Shown: piece by piece, positions 23,701 through 35,062 of the stretch
How the letters are laid out: each line of letters begins with the position of its first letter
Position numbering within the stretch: position 1 is the first letter of the stretch
Source of the DNA: Cephalotus follicularis
Taxonomy: Eukaryota; Streptophyta; Magnoliopsida; Oxalidales; Cephalotaceae
Length of the DNA: 64,000 bases
Direction: 5' to 3'
NCBI GenBank assembly: GCA_001972305.1
Contig: BDDD01000170.1
Coordinates: 202,044-266,043, forward strand
Program-made: the position numbers and the translations under genes
Notes under the pieces: model-generated
What the model saw: only the letters and a program-made list of their open reading frames with translations
Told to the model about the DNA's origin: nothing
Database searches by the model: none

Positions 23701-25868
23701 ATGGTCAGATTTCCCTGATAAGTGCTAAACATGATGCTCTAGGCTTCCAGGAGGCCAAATGCCCTTTTTATGTGCCTTTCTATGAAGTTTGACTTAAGAA
23801 ATGGTTAAATTGCCTTCCTAAGTGCCAAAAACGAGGTCATGGCTTCCAGAAGGCTAAATGACCTTCTTATGTACCAATGGTGAACTGTTTGACTGAATGA
23901 AGGCTTAAATTGACTTTCTAGAAACCAAACATGAGTCCTTTGGCCTCTGGTTGATGAAATCACTTATATGTGCCACGGTTTAAGTATTTGACTTAACGGA
24001 AGCACATATTACCTTCCTAAGTGCAAAACATTAGGACCTTGGCTCCTGGAATTCCAAACGACCTTCATATGTGCCAACGGTGAAATGTGTGAGTTAAGGA
24101 ATGGTCAAATTACCATCCTAAGTGCCAAACATGAGGCTCTTGGCTTCCGGGAGGTCAATTGCCTTTCTTATATTCCTTGGTAAAGAGTTTGGCTTAAGAA
24201 ATGCTTAAATTACGTTCCTAAGTGCAAAAAATTAGGCCATGGCTTCTAGAAGGACAAATCACTTATATGCGCCACGGTTTAAGTGTTTGACTTAATGAAA
24301 GCAGATATTTCCTTCCTAAGTGCAAAACATAAGGACCTTGGTTGTTGGAAAGCCAAGTGACTTTAATATGTGCCAAGGGTGAAGTGTTTGAGCTAAGGAA
24401 TAGTCAAATTGCCAGCCTAAGTGCCAAACATGAAGCTCTAGGCTTCCGGGAGGGCAAATTCCTTACTTATGTGCCTTGGTAAAGAGTTTGACTTAAGATA
24501 TTCTTAAATTACCTTCCTAAGTGCCAAAAATGAGGCCATGGCTTGCATAAAGCTAAATGACCTTCTTTTGTGCCAAGGGTGAAGTGTTTGATTGAGTCAA
24601 GGCTTAAATTGACTTTCTAGACACCAAAGATGAGTCCTTTGGTCTCTAGCTGGCCAAATCACTTATATGTGCCACAGTTTAAGTGTTTGACTTAACGAAG
24701 GCACCTATTTCCTTTCTAGGAACGAAACATTAGGACCTTGGCTCCTGGAAGGCCAAATGACTTTCATATGTGCCAAGGGTGAGATGTTTGAGTTAAGGAA
24801 TTGTTAAATTGCCATCCTAAGTGCAAAATACAAGGACCTTGGCTCCTTGAAGGCCAAATGACATTCATATATGTCAAGGGTGTTCAGTTTCGGAATGGTC
24901 AAATTTCCATTATAAGTGCTAAACATGAGGCTCTTGGCTTCCAGGAGGCCAAATGCCCTTTTTTATGTGCCTTTCTATGGAGTTTGACTTAAGAAATGCT
25001 TAAATTGTCTTCCTAAGCACTAAAAACGAGGTCATGGCTTCCAGAAGGCTAAATGACCTTCTTATGTGTCAATGGTGAAGTGTTTGACTGATTGAAGGCT
25101 TAAATTGACTTTTTAGACACCAAACATGAGTCCTTCGACCTCTAGTCGGCGAAATCACTTCAATGTATCACGGTTTAAGTGTTTGACATAACGAAGGCCC
25201 ATATTACCTTCCTAAGTGCAAAACATAAGGACCTTGGCTCCGGGAAGGGCAAATGACCTTCATATGCGCCAAGGGTGAAGTGTTTGAGTTAACGAATGGT
25301 CAAATTGCCATCCTAAGTGCCAAACATGAGGCTCTTGGCTTCTGGGAGGTCAAATTCCCTTCTTATTTGCCTTGGTAAAGAGTTTGACTTATGAAATGCT
25401 TAAATTGCCTTCTTAAGTGGAAAAAAATGAGGACATGGCTTCTAGAAGGCCAAATAACCTTCTTTTGTGCCAAGGGTGAACTGTTTCACTGAATGAAAGC
25501 TTATATTGACTTTCTAGAAACCAAACATGAGTCCTTTGGCCTCTGGCCGATGAAATCACTTATATGTGCTACGATTTAACTGTTTGATTTAACGCAAGCA
25601 CATATTTGCTTCCTAAGTACAAAATATAAGGACCGTGGCTCCTGGAAGGCAAATGACCTTTATATGTTCCAAGGGTGAAGTTTTTGAGTTAAGGAATTTC
25701 CAAATTGCCATCCTAAGTGCCAAACATGAGGCTCCTTGCTTCCGAGAGCCAAATGCCCTTCTTATGTGCCTTGGTAAAGAGTTTGACTGAAGAAATGCTT
25801 AAATTACCTTCCTACGTGCGAAAAATGGGGCCATGGCTTCCAGAAGGCCAAACGACCTTTTTTGTGTG
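14698..25868. repeat. Satellite array, main block
   Basis: This continues the array at 1-5340 in the same register. Higher-order boundaries occur near 15710, 17700, 19125 and 21250. The unit at 15710-17700 is shorter by about 115 bp because of a deletion near 16836. The unit at 17700-19125 lacks about 700 bp (seven monomers) at a junction near 18190. The boundary duplication GAGGCCATGGCTTCC is seen at about 17671 and 19089 and is triplicated at about 21199-21245. From about 23200 the order of monomer types changes and the 21-monomer unit is no longer followed. The array ends inside a monomer at GACCTTTTTTGTGTG, where the LINE begins. Confidence 0.93.
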
Positions 25869-26347
25869 GAGAAGTTCAATATATTAATATATAAAAGTAA
25901 CATAATGGTGTCTATATGCTTTCCCTTGAAACATAGGTGAAGTCACCTAAAAAGCCAGATCTTACAATCCCGCCCCGAGCTTATAGCACTAAAATTAAAA
26001 ACCTGTCTATCAAACTTTCTTTTATAATCACAAAAAAAAAAACCCAAAGGGAGCATCACCACCAAGAGCAAAAAACCTATAAAAGTTAGACCATTCACAA
26101 TATACACAAAACCAGGCCAAGTGCAAAAGACACATGTGGGCAATGCATGCATAAACCCAAAAATACTCCACGCCACTAAGCCCATGATGCTGCTGGGCTC
26201 TCTCGCTCGTAACTGACCACAACCAGAGGAGTTTGGAGCACACATCAGGCGCTAATGCATGGTTGAGCTGACATGTCCAGACTGAACGGTTCCTTGTCTA
26301 GAACCAGGTAGGAGGCCGCTGTTGTAAAAAATGGCTTCATCAATCTC
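25869..26347 (-). other. 3' untranslated region of the LINE
   Basis: Non-coding sequence between the stop of ORF2 and the 3' junction with the satellite. On the minus strand it ends in a TA-rich run (TATATTAATATATTG) instead of poly(A). It contains an A-run at about 26030-26042 on the plus strand. I see no gene in it. Confidence 0.65.
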
Positions 26348-29300
26348 TCAATTCTTCACCAGCTCCATGTTAGTAGGAGTATCCTGTATTTTATAAAACA
26401 GAGCAGCCTTCTTGGCAACGTCAAAGACGATGCGGGCAAGAAGGTGACTGGTGGTGGCCGTCGTTTGCCTGAAAATTTTGTTATTCCTCTCCCTCCAGCA
26501 GTGATAGACGGCAGTAGCGAGCCCAGTTCTTCTCGTCCATCTATGGAAGCAGCTTCCTATAGCATGTCCCAGCGCCCAGGTAGCCATGGTATCCCAGTTC
26601 CAGTCGATCGGGGGAGGACAGTTGTTGAGTTCCATCACTTTTCTCCAAACAGTTTTGGTGTAGGCACAATAAAAGAATAGATGGTCAAGCGTTTCTTGCT
26701 ACCCACACCCGAAATGATAGAGGCTCTGCTAGACTACACCGAAACCATGGAGTTTATCCAGAGTAAGGTGCGTCTTACGGAAGGCGAGCCACAGACAAAA
26801 GGAATGCTTTGGGATGGCGCCACTGTACCACACAATCTTAGCCCAGGGAACCGTTGGAGTAGAAAGTCTGAAGGACTCCCACGCTAATTGCAAGGAAAAG
26901 GCCCCTCCTATGCTACGCCAGCCGATGGAGTCCCTATGCCCAATAGGGATAGTAGTACACGCATGGCTAATATCCCTCAGCTGCCACACATGAGTCAGCG
27001 AGTTCCAGTTTGTGTCCTGAAGAACCTCTGAAAGAGCTGCGTCATGTGGCATACCAGAATCATAGATGGCTCTGTCGCCAAGCCTTGCAAACAGAGGAGT
27101 GTTTTGAAACCAGGGGTCGTACCAGAGAGACCAGGAAGAATTACACCCCATGGTGTAAACCAGATAGGCTGAGACAAGTGGTCTTAGACCCAGAAGGCGT
27201 TTCCAAGTGACTGATAAAGCCTGCTTTGGTTCGAGCTGCCAAACGGAACGTCCCTTTAGTATTTCGGCTTTGCTCCATATTACCCAAAGAGAGTGTCTAT
27301 TCGCCAGAATTTCCTAGATTAGTCTCAACATAGCTGCCTTGTTTCACTCTGATGGTCTTCTCAAGCCGAGTCCCCCTTCTTCCTTAGGATTGCATACATG
27401 GGCCCAAGAAACCTTAGACCGTTTCCTTGTCGTAGAGCCTGCCTATAGGTAGTCTCTCATAATTCTCTCACAATCTAGGAGGGTTGATTTGGGAAGGACA
27501 GTATTAAAGGTCCAAAAGTTCAGAATACCAGACAGAGTAGCTTGTATAAGTTGCAAGCGGCCCGAAAAGGAAAGGCATCTGCTTGTCCAGGATTGTATTT
27601 TGTTAACCATCTTCAAAGTGAGCCACCTAAAGTCGAGAGCAGAAAGTCTTCTGGGGACAAGAGGGAAGCCTAAGTATCTGAGTGGAAGAGAAGCAATCTG
27701 GATGTTTAAGGCAATGCTTATTTGAGCCTTAGTGGCAGAAGGAGTGTTGCCAAAAACTATCGAGCATTTGCCAAGATTCAGACTCATGCCAGAAACTTCC
27801 AAGAAAAGATTCAGGCCTTCAAAAAGAAGCTTCACTGAATGGACGTTTGCCTGGGAAAAGAGAATGAGGTCATCATCAAAAAGCAGATGGGCCACTGCAG
27901 CCTGTTTACATATGGGATGAAACAGGTAGCCATCCACTTCTATCATTGTTTTAAGAGTGCTGGACAGAGCATCCATGACGAGCATAAAACATAAAGGGAG
28001 ATAGGGGGTCACCCTGTCTGAGGCCCCACTTGCCCTCAAAGAAACAACACAGGCTGTCGTTAACAGCAACTGAGAATGTGGTAGATGTAATGCATACTTT
28101 GACCCAGGCTAAGAGATTAGCATACCAATCAATGGAACCCAGCAGTTGTAGAACGAAGCCCCAATTGATAGAGTCATAAGCCTTATGGATGCCCACTTTA
28201 ATCGCACATCTCGGGATTCCCCCTTTCTGGTCATATTCTCTGAGGAGTTCCTGTGCAATGAGGACATTATCTCTGATTGCTCTGCCTGGGATAAAACCTG
28301 CTTGAGCAATGTCAAAAAAGTCAACTAAGATGGGTTTAAGCCTATCGGCAATGACCTTGGACAACACTTTATATAGACAATTACAGCACGCAATAGGACT
28401 ATAATCGCTGATGCAAGAAGAATTTTTCGATTTAGGAACCAAGGAGATAATGGTTGCATTGAGACCCTTGGGCATGTAAGGCTGGGAAAAGAAGAACCTC
28501 CAGGCAGCAAGAAGATCCTTTTCGATAATGTCCAAAATAGATCTGAAGAAGAAGCCGTTGAAACCACCAAGACTCAGGGCTTTGTCAGGGTTGAGAGCCC
28601 AAAAAGCATCCCTGATTTCTTCGTCCGTAATTCTCCTGCCCAACAAAGTCTTCTGGTCTTCCGTAAGTTTCTTAGAGTATCCCAGACTGTGGGCAGAGGT
28701 TTGTGTGATCTGCTTACCAAGGAAACCTCTGAAGTGTTCCACTGCCACCTGTTCAATGTCAGCCTGAGTTCAAGTCCAGCTACCATCCGACTTTTGAAGC
28801 CTGCCAATATGGTTTTTGTGGTGTAAGGAGGTGAAAACACGATGAAAAAACTTGTTATTGGAATCACCTAGCTTGAGCCAGTTAATACGCGACTTCTGTT
28901 TTAGGAATGATTCCTTATTAGCTTTCACTTTCCAAAGCCTTGAAATGAGGAGCTTTTCCTGGTGAAAGATCTTTGGATCAGATGGATAGTGAAGCAGCCT
29001 AGATTGGATGTTCTCTATCTCCAACCTGATGGCCTCCTTCTTGGGGATTGTATTGGTCTTCCTTAAGGTGTGTTTGAGCTCTCTTTTCAGGTTCCTGAGC
29101 TTACTTAAGACCACTTCCAAAGGATTTCCAACAACTCTTTGTTCCCATACTCTCCTCACTAAACCCAGAAAATGACTGTCTTGGTCCAGAAGTTGAGAAA
29201 CTTGAAAGGTTTGCTGCTAGTGCGCCTAGGAGCCAACAAAACAACAGAGACAGAGGAGTGATCAGAGACCCCCGGGTTGTGAAACTGAGCATAAGAATGA

Positions 29301-29941
29301 TTATAAACTTGGTACCATCCCCAATTTCCCAGAACTCTGTCCAGCTTTTTGTTAATAGCATAAACACCATCTCTCTTCTTTGACCAGGTGAAAAACCTCC
29401 CTACACTCCTAATGTCGTCCACCTCTATAGAGTTAAGGCAGTCGTTGAACTCAGTCATAGCCTTAGAAATCTTCAGAGAACCATTGAGTTGTTCCTGTGG
29501 ATGCCGAGAGACATTAAAGTCCCCCATACTTAGCCATGGGGCTGAGGCTATTTTTTGGGAGATGAAAATGAGATCCTTCCACAAATCTCTTCTATTTCTG
29601 TAATCACACTGCCCATAAACAAAGGAAAGGGGGACTGTGCTTTCGTTGCCTAAAATTTTCTTGCCATGAATGGCTTGGTCGGTCATGTAATTGACTTCAA
29701 ACTTAAGGAGTCCGGGATCGCAAATTACCCATATCCTTCCCTATTCTGAGAACATATGGTTAGTTGCCCATTCCCAATGCTTACATAGCCTATGAACTAT
29801 TTGATGCACCATAGATTCTTGTGTTCTAGTTTCTAACAGGCCAAAAATGGCTAAATTATTTGATAAGATAAACCTACCTACTTCTTCCTGCTTTAGAGGG
29901 TTGTTGAGCCCTCAAATATTCCATGATGCACAACTAATCAT
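26348..29941 (-). pseudogene. LINE ORF2: endonuclease, reverse transcriptase, zf-RVT; broken
   Basis: The start ATG at 29941 gives MISCASWNI, followed by TGA where the family has Arg (WNIRGLN), then GLNNPLKQEEV. The AP endonuclease domain follows, with SFVYGQCDYRNRR, LSMGDFNVSRH and the terminal SDHSSV. A frameshift near 29160 leads to VWEQRVVGNPLEVV. The reverse transcriptase (about 28750-27450) shows SLVPKSKNSSCISDYSPIA, AGFIPGRAIRDNVLIAQEL and GLRQGDPLSPF. Its catalytic loop reads HLLFDDDLILFS, where families usually have FADD. At about 27150-26350 the zf-RVT-like tail has HSFCLWLAFRKTHL and HCWRERNNKIF. At least four frame breaks are present. ORF2 proteins nick target DNA and prime reverse transcription there. 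Confidence 0.92.
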
Positions 29942-31641
29942 CGAAAGGGAGTGAGGCCCCTTCGGAAGGCATCTCGCTTTTTCTTTCTCTTCTTACCTGA
30001 TCCCTCTGTGTAGCGAAACTTTGCACCAGCAGGGTTAGGGTCCATAGAGGTTGTACTGATTGAAAGGGTTGTCTCTGGGAAATGCTTGAGAGGGGTAGTA
30101 GGATCATTCTTCTTGTCTGTTGGTAAAACTGGTTGGCACTGAGCAGTTCCATAAGGTTCAACTTCTGGTAAGACTGGTTGGCGCTGAGGAATTCCTGAAG
30201 GTACAACAACCTGAACAGGAGCCCTTATTGTCTCCACATGCACCTCCTCTACTACCTGTACCATGCCTGCCTCCTCGAGGTCCTGGGAACTGGCCTGGCC
30301 CTGTGCCGCCACACACTCAGATTCCACTCCCTACTTCGTAAGGGGGTCCTGACCATCACTAGTGCCTATACCTGTTTGGGCTGCAGGATCTTTCCTTTCC
30401 ACCAGGTGACATTGCTTAGAGGAGTGATCAAACACTTTGCACACAGAGCACGCAGAGGGATTCCAAACATACTTTACCTGAATATCAGCAAGAATGCCAC
30501 TTCTTCGTCTAACCTTGAACGAATGTGGAAAGCTGCTGTGTGCTTTCATCTCAACACAGACCTGAGCAAAACTTAACCGATTTCCCGCTGCAGTAGCGGC
30601 ATCCATACATAACAGCACACCAAGGGCACTGGCTATGTAGCTGAGGCCGGGTCTAGTCCACAATTCTAGAGGCACATTGGTGACCTTAACCCATACCGAG
30701 ATGCTGGAGAAGGAGTCTTTACAGAGGGACATGCCTTCCTCCCAACGTCTTAAGGCGAGATATGCTCCCCATACCTCCCAAGGTCCATTGCTAAGGACAA
30801 GATCACAGGAGGTGTTATTGCTGAACCTGAACAGAAAGTTACCGTTGACACCGGAAATGACCTGAACACTCCCCCACTTTCTCCACTTTTTTTCCAAGTT
30901 TTCCTTGACAATCTTGAACGGAATACGCTTTCCAACGAAATAACCGACCAAGGTATTAGACCACATTTTTACCCCTACCTCAAAGACCTCATCCGGAGGC
31001 TTTACAATACAGACCCCATTCTCTGTCTTCGATTCTTGGAAAGAAAGCCTTTCTTCCACTCCATTGGATTGTTGAAAAATCTACCTCCATTGTGGGGAGG
31101 GGGAATCAGAATGAGGATGGTTTGGGGGAGGGATAAAAATCTTCCTCACTAAGGCCGGGAAGTTGGCCTCTGATAAAGAGTCCTCCACCAAAGGCTCCTT
31201 ACCCTTGTCCTTCCTTCCTGTCTCGAGGGGACATACTGCTTCTACCTTGTTATCCATATCACACATTTCATTTCCGAAAGCATTGCTCCATGTTTGAAGG
31301 GACTCACTTAGTTGTGGCATTTCCTCGAGCGCTTGGAATACCGGTTCTCACTGAGGCACAGAGACCTCACCCACAGCGTTGGTAGATGCCAAAATAGTTT
31401 CAAACACATTGTCATCAACTGCCGTAGCTGGGGTAATACATCTTCTAGGTAACAAAGAAGAGTTCCTAGCAGTGCCCAAACCTGGATGAAGGAGGGTGGA
31501 TACCCTAGAACCTCTTGTTGTCGAGCCAAAGGAAGAAGGCAGTGAAATAGCAACAATCTTGCTAACATGACTAATATAGTCTAGCAAAAGCTCCTTGCCA
31601 GAAGGGGTGGGACCAGCGGGACGCGGTGGAAGCGAAGACAT
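29938..31641 (-). pseudogene. LINE ORF1: DUF4283-like domain with CCHC knuckle; broken
   Basis: The first ATG at 31641 gives MSSLPPRPAGPTPSGKELL. A frame change near 31340 leads to LSESLQTWSNAFGNE, then ANFPALVRKIFIPP and a stop at 31081. In frame beyond it lies the DUF4283-like fold (NTLVGYFVGKRIPFKIVKEN, LFRFSNNTSCDLVLSNGPWE, WVKVTNVPLELWT). It is followed by the CCHC knuckle CSVCKVFDHSSKQC and a further in-frame stop at 30331. The C-terminus is basic (GSGKKRKKKRDAFRRG) and ends at 29938, overlapping the ORF2 start as ATGA. ORF1 proteins of this type bind RNA and package the LINE transcript. Confidence 0.88.
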
Positions 31642-31800
31642 AAAGGAAGAAGGTGAAGAAGGCTGGTCAAGAGAGAAGGATGGGAAAAGGAAAGGGAAAC
31701 AGAAAATGGTTCAAACAGTAACAGGAAAGTAAAGGCAAACAAGGGACAAGGGTAAAAGAGGAAGGATGGGGTTAGAGACAAGGAGGAGCTTCTCTCTATA
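31642..31800 (-). other. 5' untranslated leader of the LINE
   Basis: The sense strand is pyrimidine-rich (CTTCCTCTTTTACCC, TTCTCTCTTGACC) and runs from the satellite junction to the first ATG of ORF1. Its presence shows that the insertion is not 5'-truncated, or only slightly. Confidence 0.6.
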
Positions 31801-32358
31801 AGCCAAGGGTGAAGTGTTTGACTGGATGAAGGCTTAAATTGACTTTCTAGACAACAAAGATGAGCCCTTTGGTCTCTAGTAGGCCAAATCACTTATATGT
31901 GCCACGTTTTAAGTGTTTGACTTAACGAAAGCACATATTTCCTTCCTAAGGGCAAAACATAAGGACCTTGGTTCGTGGAAGGCCAAGTTACTTTCATATG
32001 TCGCAAGGGTGAAGTGTTTGAGCTAAGGAATAATCAAATTGCCAACCTAAGTACCAAACATGAAGCTCTAGGCTTCCGGGAGGGCAAATGCCTTTCTTAT
32101 GTGCCTTGGTAAAGAGTTTTACTTGAGAAATTCTTCAATTACCTTCCTAAGTGACAAAAATGAGGCTATGGTTTCCAAAAAGCTAAATGACCTTCTTGTG
32201 TGCCAAAGGTGAAGTGTTTGGCTGAATGAATTCTTAAATTGACTTTCTAGACACCAAAGATGAGTCCTTTGGTCTCTAGCAGGCCAAATCACTTATATGT
32301 GCCACGGTTTAAGTGTTTGACTTAACGAAGGCACCTATTTCCTTCCTAAAAGATAAAC
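31801..32358. repeat. Satellite block between LINE and gypsy-type LTR
   Basis: About five and a half monomers of the 100-bp satellite, continuing in register from 25868 across the LINE. The block stops within a monomer at CTTCCTAAAAGATAAAC, where TGTAACGCCC begins. Confidence 0.92.
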
Positions 32359-32513
32359 TGTAACGCCCGAAAATTTCATGTATTGTAATTTCACAATGTA
32401 AATGTACTTTATTTGTGGAATTAATACAAAGATGGATTTTCTGAATTTGATGATGTTGATTTCAAATAAATTAAGTACTTAGAAGTGTGATTGCTTAGTA
32501 TGTGCACTAAGAG

Positions 32514-32670
32514 CAGTCGACTGGTACAGTAGACCAGCCGACTGGTTGACTGCGTATGGGAGCAGTCGACTGGTGGGATGAACCAGTCGACTGGCCAACT
32601 GTCGAGCCACGTCGTAACGATCTGCCAGGCCAGCAGCCGGCTGTTGGGTGTGGACAGCCGATTGGATCTT
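32514..32670. repeat. CAGTCGACTG palindrome cluster, first of G1
   Basis: Variants AGCAGTCGACTGGT, CAGCCGACTGGTTGACTG, AGCAGTCGACTGG, CAGTCGACTGGCC and CAGCCGGCTG are spaced about 15-35 bp apart. The core CAGTCGACTG is self-complementary. Confidence 0.8.
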
Positions 32671-33477
32671 GCTCTGTTTTGTTGCATGTGACAGAAATCA
32701 GATGGCACTGCTGACAGATTGAAGTGGGTGCCATCTGTGTTTCATGCAGCTAAAGCAAAGGATGAAGAGGACACCATGCAAACCTGATGGGGGGGAGGAG
32801 TTTAGATCTGTGAGTGTGTGCATGCATGTGGACAAGGAAGGTGGCATTAAGTGCCATGTGAGAGGAGCTAAGGAAGAGAGGGAGAGAAACTCCCTGCATA
32901 AAATGTCTTCCCTCATCTCCTTCGTCCTGGCACTGAAGAGTCTAAGCACCAAAGAGGACAGTAGAGAGAAACACAGAGAAAAGAGGGAAGGGAGTGTTTC
33001 TCCATTGTTTAAGCTTGGAACTCGGGTTGGAGTTATTGGACTATTCTTGGAGCTACTGGGCTTGGAGTTGGAACTTCTGGGGAGCCAAAAACGTCACTGT
33101 TGGGACACAAAGAGGTGGACTTACAGATTCCTAACTTGGAATCAAAAGGTAGGGGAAGTTATGATTGTATTTTGAGTTCAATATTACTGCATGTTATGCA
33201 ATTCGTTGTCTTCTCGTATAAGCCACGATGCTCAGTTGATATAACCATGATTGTTGCTGGTTTTACGCATGCCATGTTTACTGTTGAGAATCTTTGAACT
33301 TATGTACATGCATGTTGAGTTTTATCTTAGTATTGGATTACTGGTTAAGATGTATGCTACTGTTGTGTTCTATGAAACTGTGAATCGCTGAATGATGATT
33401 TTCTGCCTTGAGAACATATATTGGATGCTAGCAATGATCTGTTTAAGTTGTATATATCGGATTGCATGCAACTGTTT

Positions 33478-33655
33478 CCCAGAACAGTCGACTGTCGAAG
33501 GAAGACAACCGACTACTCAATCAAAACAGTTGACTATTGAGGGATGACAGTCGACTGCCTGATGAACAAGTAGGCTGGTAGAAGGAACCAGCTAGCTACT
33601 CATGTACTGAATTCCCAGAACAGCCGACTGGGGGAAAATCCAGCCGACTGCCAAG
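33478..33655. repeat. CAGTCGACTG palindrome cluster, second of G1
   Basis: Variants ACAGTCGACTGTCG, ACAACCGACTAC, ACAGTTGACTATTG, ACAGTCGACTGCC and ACAGCCGACTGGG lie about 25-60 bp apart, roughly 1 kb from the first cluster of the same LTR. Confidence 0.8.
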
Positions 33656-33931
33656 CTGCTGTTTGATCCCCTCTCGCTTAAAATGAAGCGCGACAATCCC
33701 GATTTCTCTTAGGATGCATTAGAGCATTTGTATGCATTGCATATACACTGTTTACTGCCTGTTTGGTTACTGTTTGTAAATCGTTTATCATTTATGAAGT
33801 TGTGGTGTTTAGAAATGCATATGTGAACTCAGAATGAGATATTTTTAGTATGAAAATATGTATTGGTTAATATGATATATTTGATCTTCGACCTCATCTT
33901 CTGGACTCGACGAAGATGTTATGCCTTCATT

Positions 33932-35062
33932 TCAAATAAGTCCTTGCTCAAATAATTTTCTTTCCAGTCTTATTTGTTTCCTTTTAATGCTCTCGAGTTC
34001 TTGTGCCATATTTCTTTGATTGCTTTCAATACCATGGATAGCTTGCATAAGCTGCTCAAACTGACTAGTAGCAAACACATGAATACGACTACTCTCAACT
34101 GCAGGAGCCATTCCTTCTTGGCCTTGTGCTTCTTCGCTTTCTTCATCTTCCTCATTTTCTTCATCAATTCTGTCAGAATCTTCATCTCTTGGAATCCAAG
34201 TTCCAAGTCTTTTATGCTTTTTGAAACCAATTCTTCCAAGGGTTCCTTCTCCTAGCTTATCACCACTTTGAAGTGCATGATGCACCTCGTCATCAAGATT
34301 AAGACTGAAATGTATAAGAATTTTGGTAATGATGTTACCATATGCTAATCTTGCATTTTTACGAGCATGTATGGCTTTCATATGATTAAGAATAAGCAAA
34401 GGCACGTTAATTCTTCGACCAGTAATGATGTGAAACATAATGAAAGCTTCCATATGTGTAACTTCATCAATACCACCAGACTTAGGTATAATATGTGTAG
34501 CTATAGCTCGATTCAAGAATCTATAGTTTAGTCTCAGATTTCTAGAATACATTTTGTCAACTAGCTGTGCATTTTCTCCAAAAAATAGATGCACGCATTC
34601 CTGACTACTAAAACCATTCTCCTCAACCCAGTTTCTATTGGACCAAGCTTTAGTCCCGTCACAAGGAATATTCAAAATAGAGGAAAACAATGCATAAGTC
34701 ATCATCATTGGAATTCCATTAACACTCATAGATAAGCTAACAGAGGTGCTAAATCCAAAATTAGCATAGAATTCCTTCATTAAATCTGGATAATAGGGCA
34801 GATTAATCATGAACAATGGTTCTAAACCCAAATCATTAAGCCATCCTACAATACGAAAATTTTCTGCAGTACAGAAATCAAAGTCCAGTATTTTGCCACC
34901 AAGAATTTTCCTATCATAATATGCTTGAGGATACCTGACACCTTGATATGGAAAAAGCTGTTGAGGCTCAATAGATTCAACGTTCTTGCTAGCACCCCTT
35001 TTCCTTCCCGTTGATCTTGACCCTTCCCCTTGTGTGTAGTTAGGGTTTTTTGTTCTAGGCAT
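33932..35062 (-). CDS. Element B third ORF: intact Transposase_32-like protein, 376 aa
   Basis: A single open frame from MPRTKNPNYTQGEG to the stop at 33932. The N-terminus is basic (GRKRGASKN, nuclear-signal-like). The core starts at about residue 45 with YDRKILGGKILDFDF and has YPDLMKEFYANFGF at about residues 90-103, then VSLSMSVNGIPMMMTYALFS. These features resemble the plant 'putative plant transposon protein' family (Pfam Transposase_32, recalled not searched). After GRIGFKKHKRLGTWIPRDED comes an acidic linker (EENEEDEESEEA) and a C-terminal heptad region (QLMQAIHGIESNQRNMAQEL...IRLERKLFEQ). No signal peptide or membrane helix is seen, so an envelope role is unlikely. It sits after pol in the same sense. 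Function is unknown; its survival beside a ruined pol is notable. Confidence 0.75.
   Translation of the reverse strand: MPRTKNPNYTQGEGSRSTGRKRGASKNVESIEPQQLFPYQGVRYPQAYYDRKILGGKILDFDFCTAENFRIVGWLNDLGLEPLFMINLPYYPDLMKEFYANFGFSTSVSLSMSVNGIPMMMTYALFSSILNIPCDGTKAWSNRNWVEENGFSSQECVHLFFGENAQLVDKMYSRNLRLNYRFLNRAIATHIIPKSGGIDEVTHMEAFIMFHIITGRRINVPLLILNHMKAIHARKNARLAYGNIITKILIHFSLNLDDEVHHALQSGDKLGEGTLGRIGFKKHKRLGTWIPRDEDSDRIDEENEEDEESEEAQGQEGMAPAVESSRIHVFATSQFEQLMQAIHGIESNQRNMAQELESIKRKQIRLERKLFEQGLI

Larger units (their letters stand above)
25869..31800 (-). mobile_element. Plant L1-type LINE, near full length, decayed
   Basis: A minus-strand non-LTR retrotransposon with ORF1 (DUF4283-like domain and CCHC knuckle), ORF2 (endonuclease, reverse transcriptase, zf-RVT tail), a 5' untranslated leader at 31642-31800 and a 3' untranslated region at 25869-26347. 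The satellite resumes exactly in phase: left TTGTGTG, right GCCAAGGGTGAAG, against the uninterrupted TTGTGTGCCAAGGGTGAAG. I see no target duplication beyond a base or two. No long poly(A) tail is present; the sense 3' end is TA-rich. Several stops and frameshifts in both ORFs make it inactive. Confidence 0.93.
32359..33925 (+). repeat. Ty3/gypsy-type LTR fragment G1
   Basis: It starts TGTAACGCCCGAAAATTTC, the usual opening of long LTRs of plant chromoviruses (Tekay/Del type). It carries two clusters of CAGTCGACTG-like palindromes. The expected TTACA end is absent; near 33925 the sequence runs into the third ORF of element B. The exact junction is uncertain within about 40 bp. Open frames inside (for example 32744-33175 on the plus strand) show no recognisable domain. 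Confidence 0.65.

Noticed and set aside
32421-33297. Several open frames in LTR G1
   Set aside because: Those over the palindromes repeat Val-Asp-Cys-Ser-like words; the others have no domain and lie within LTR sequence.
33932-35062. Third ORF as a retroviral envelope protein
   Set aside because: No signal peptide, membrane helix or glycosylation-rich ectodomain is visible; the basic N-terminus and coiled coil fit a nuclear protein better.
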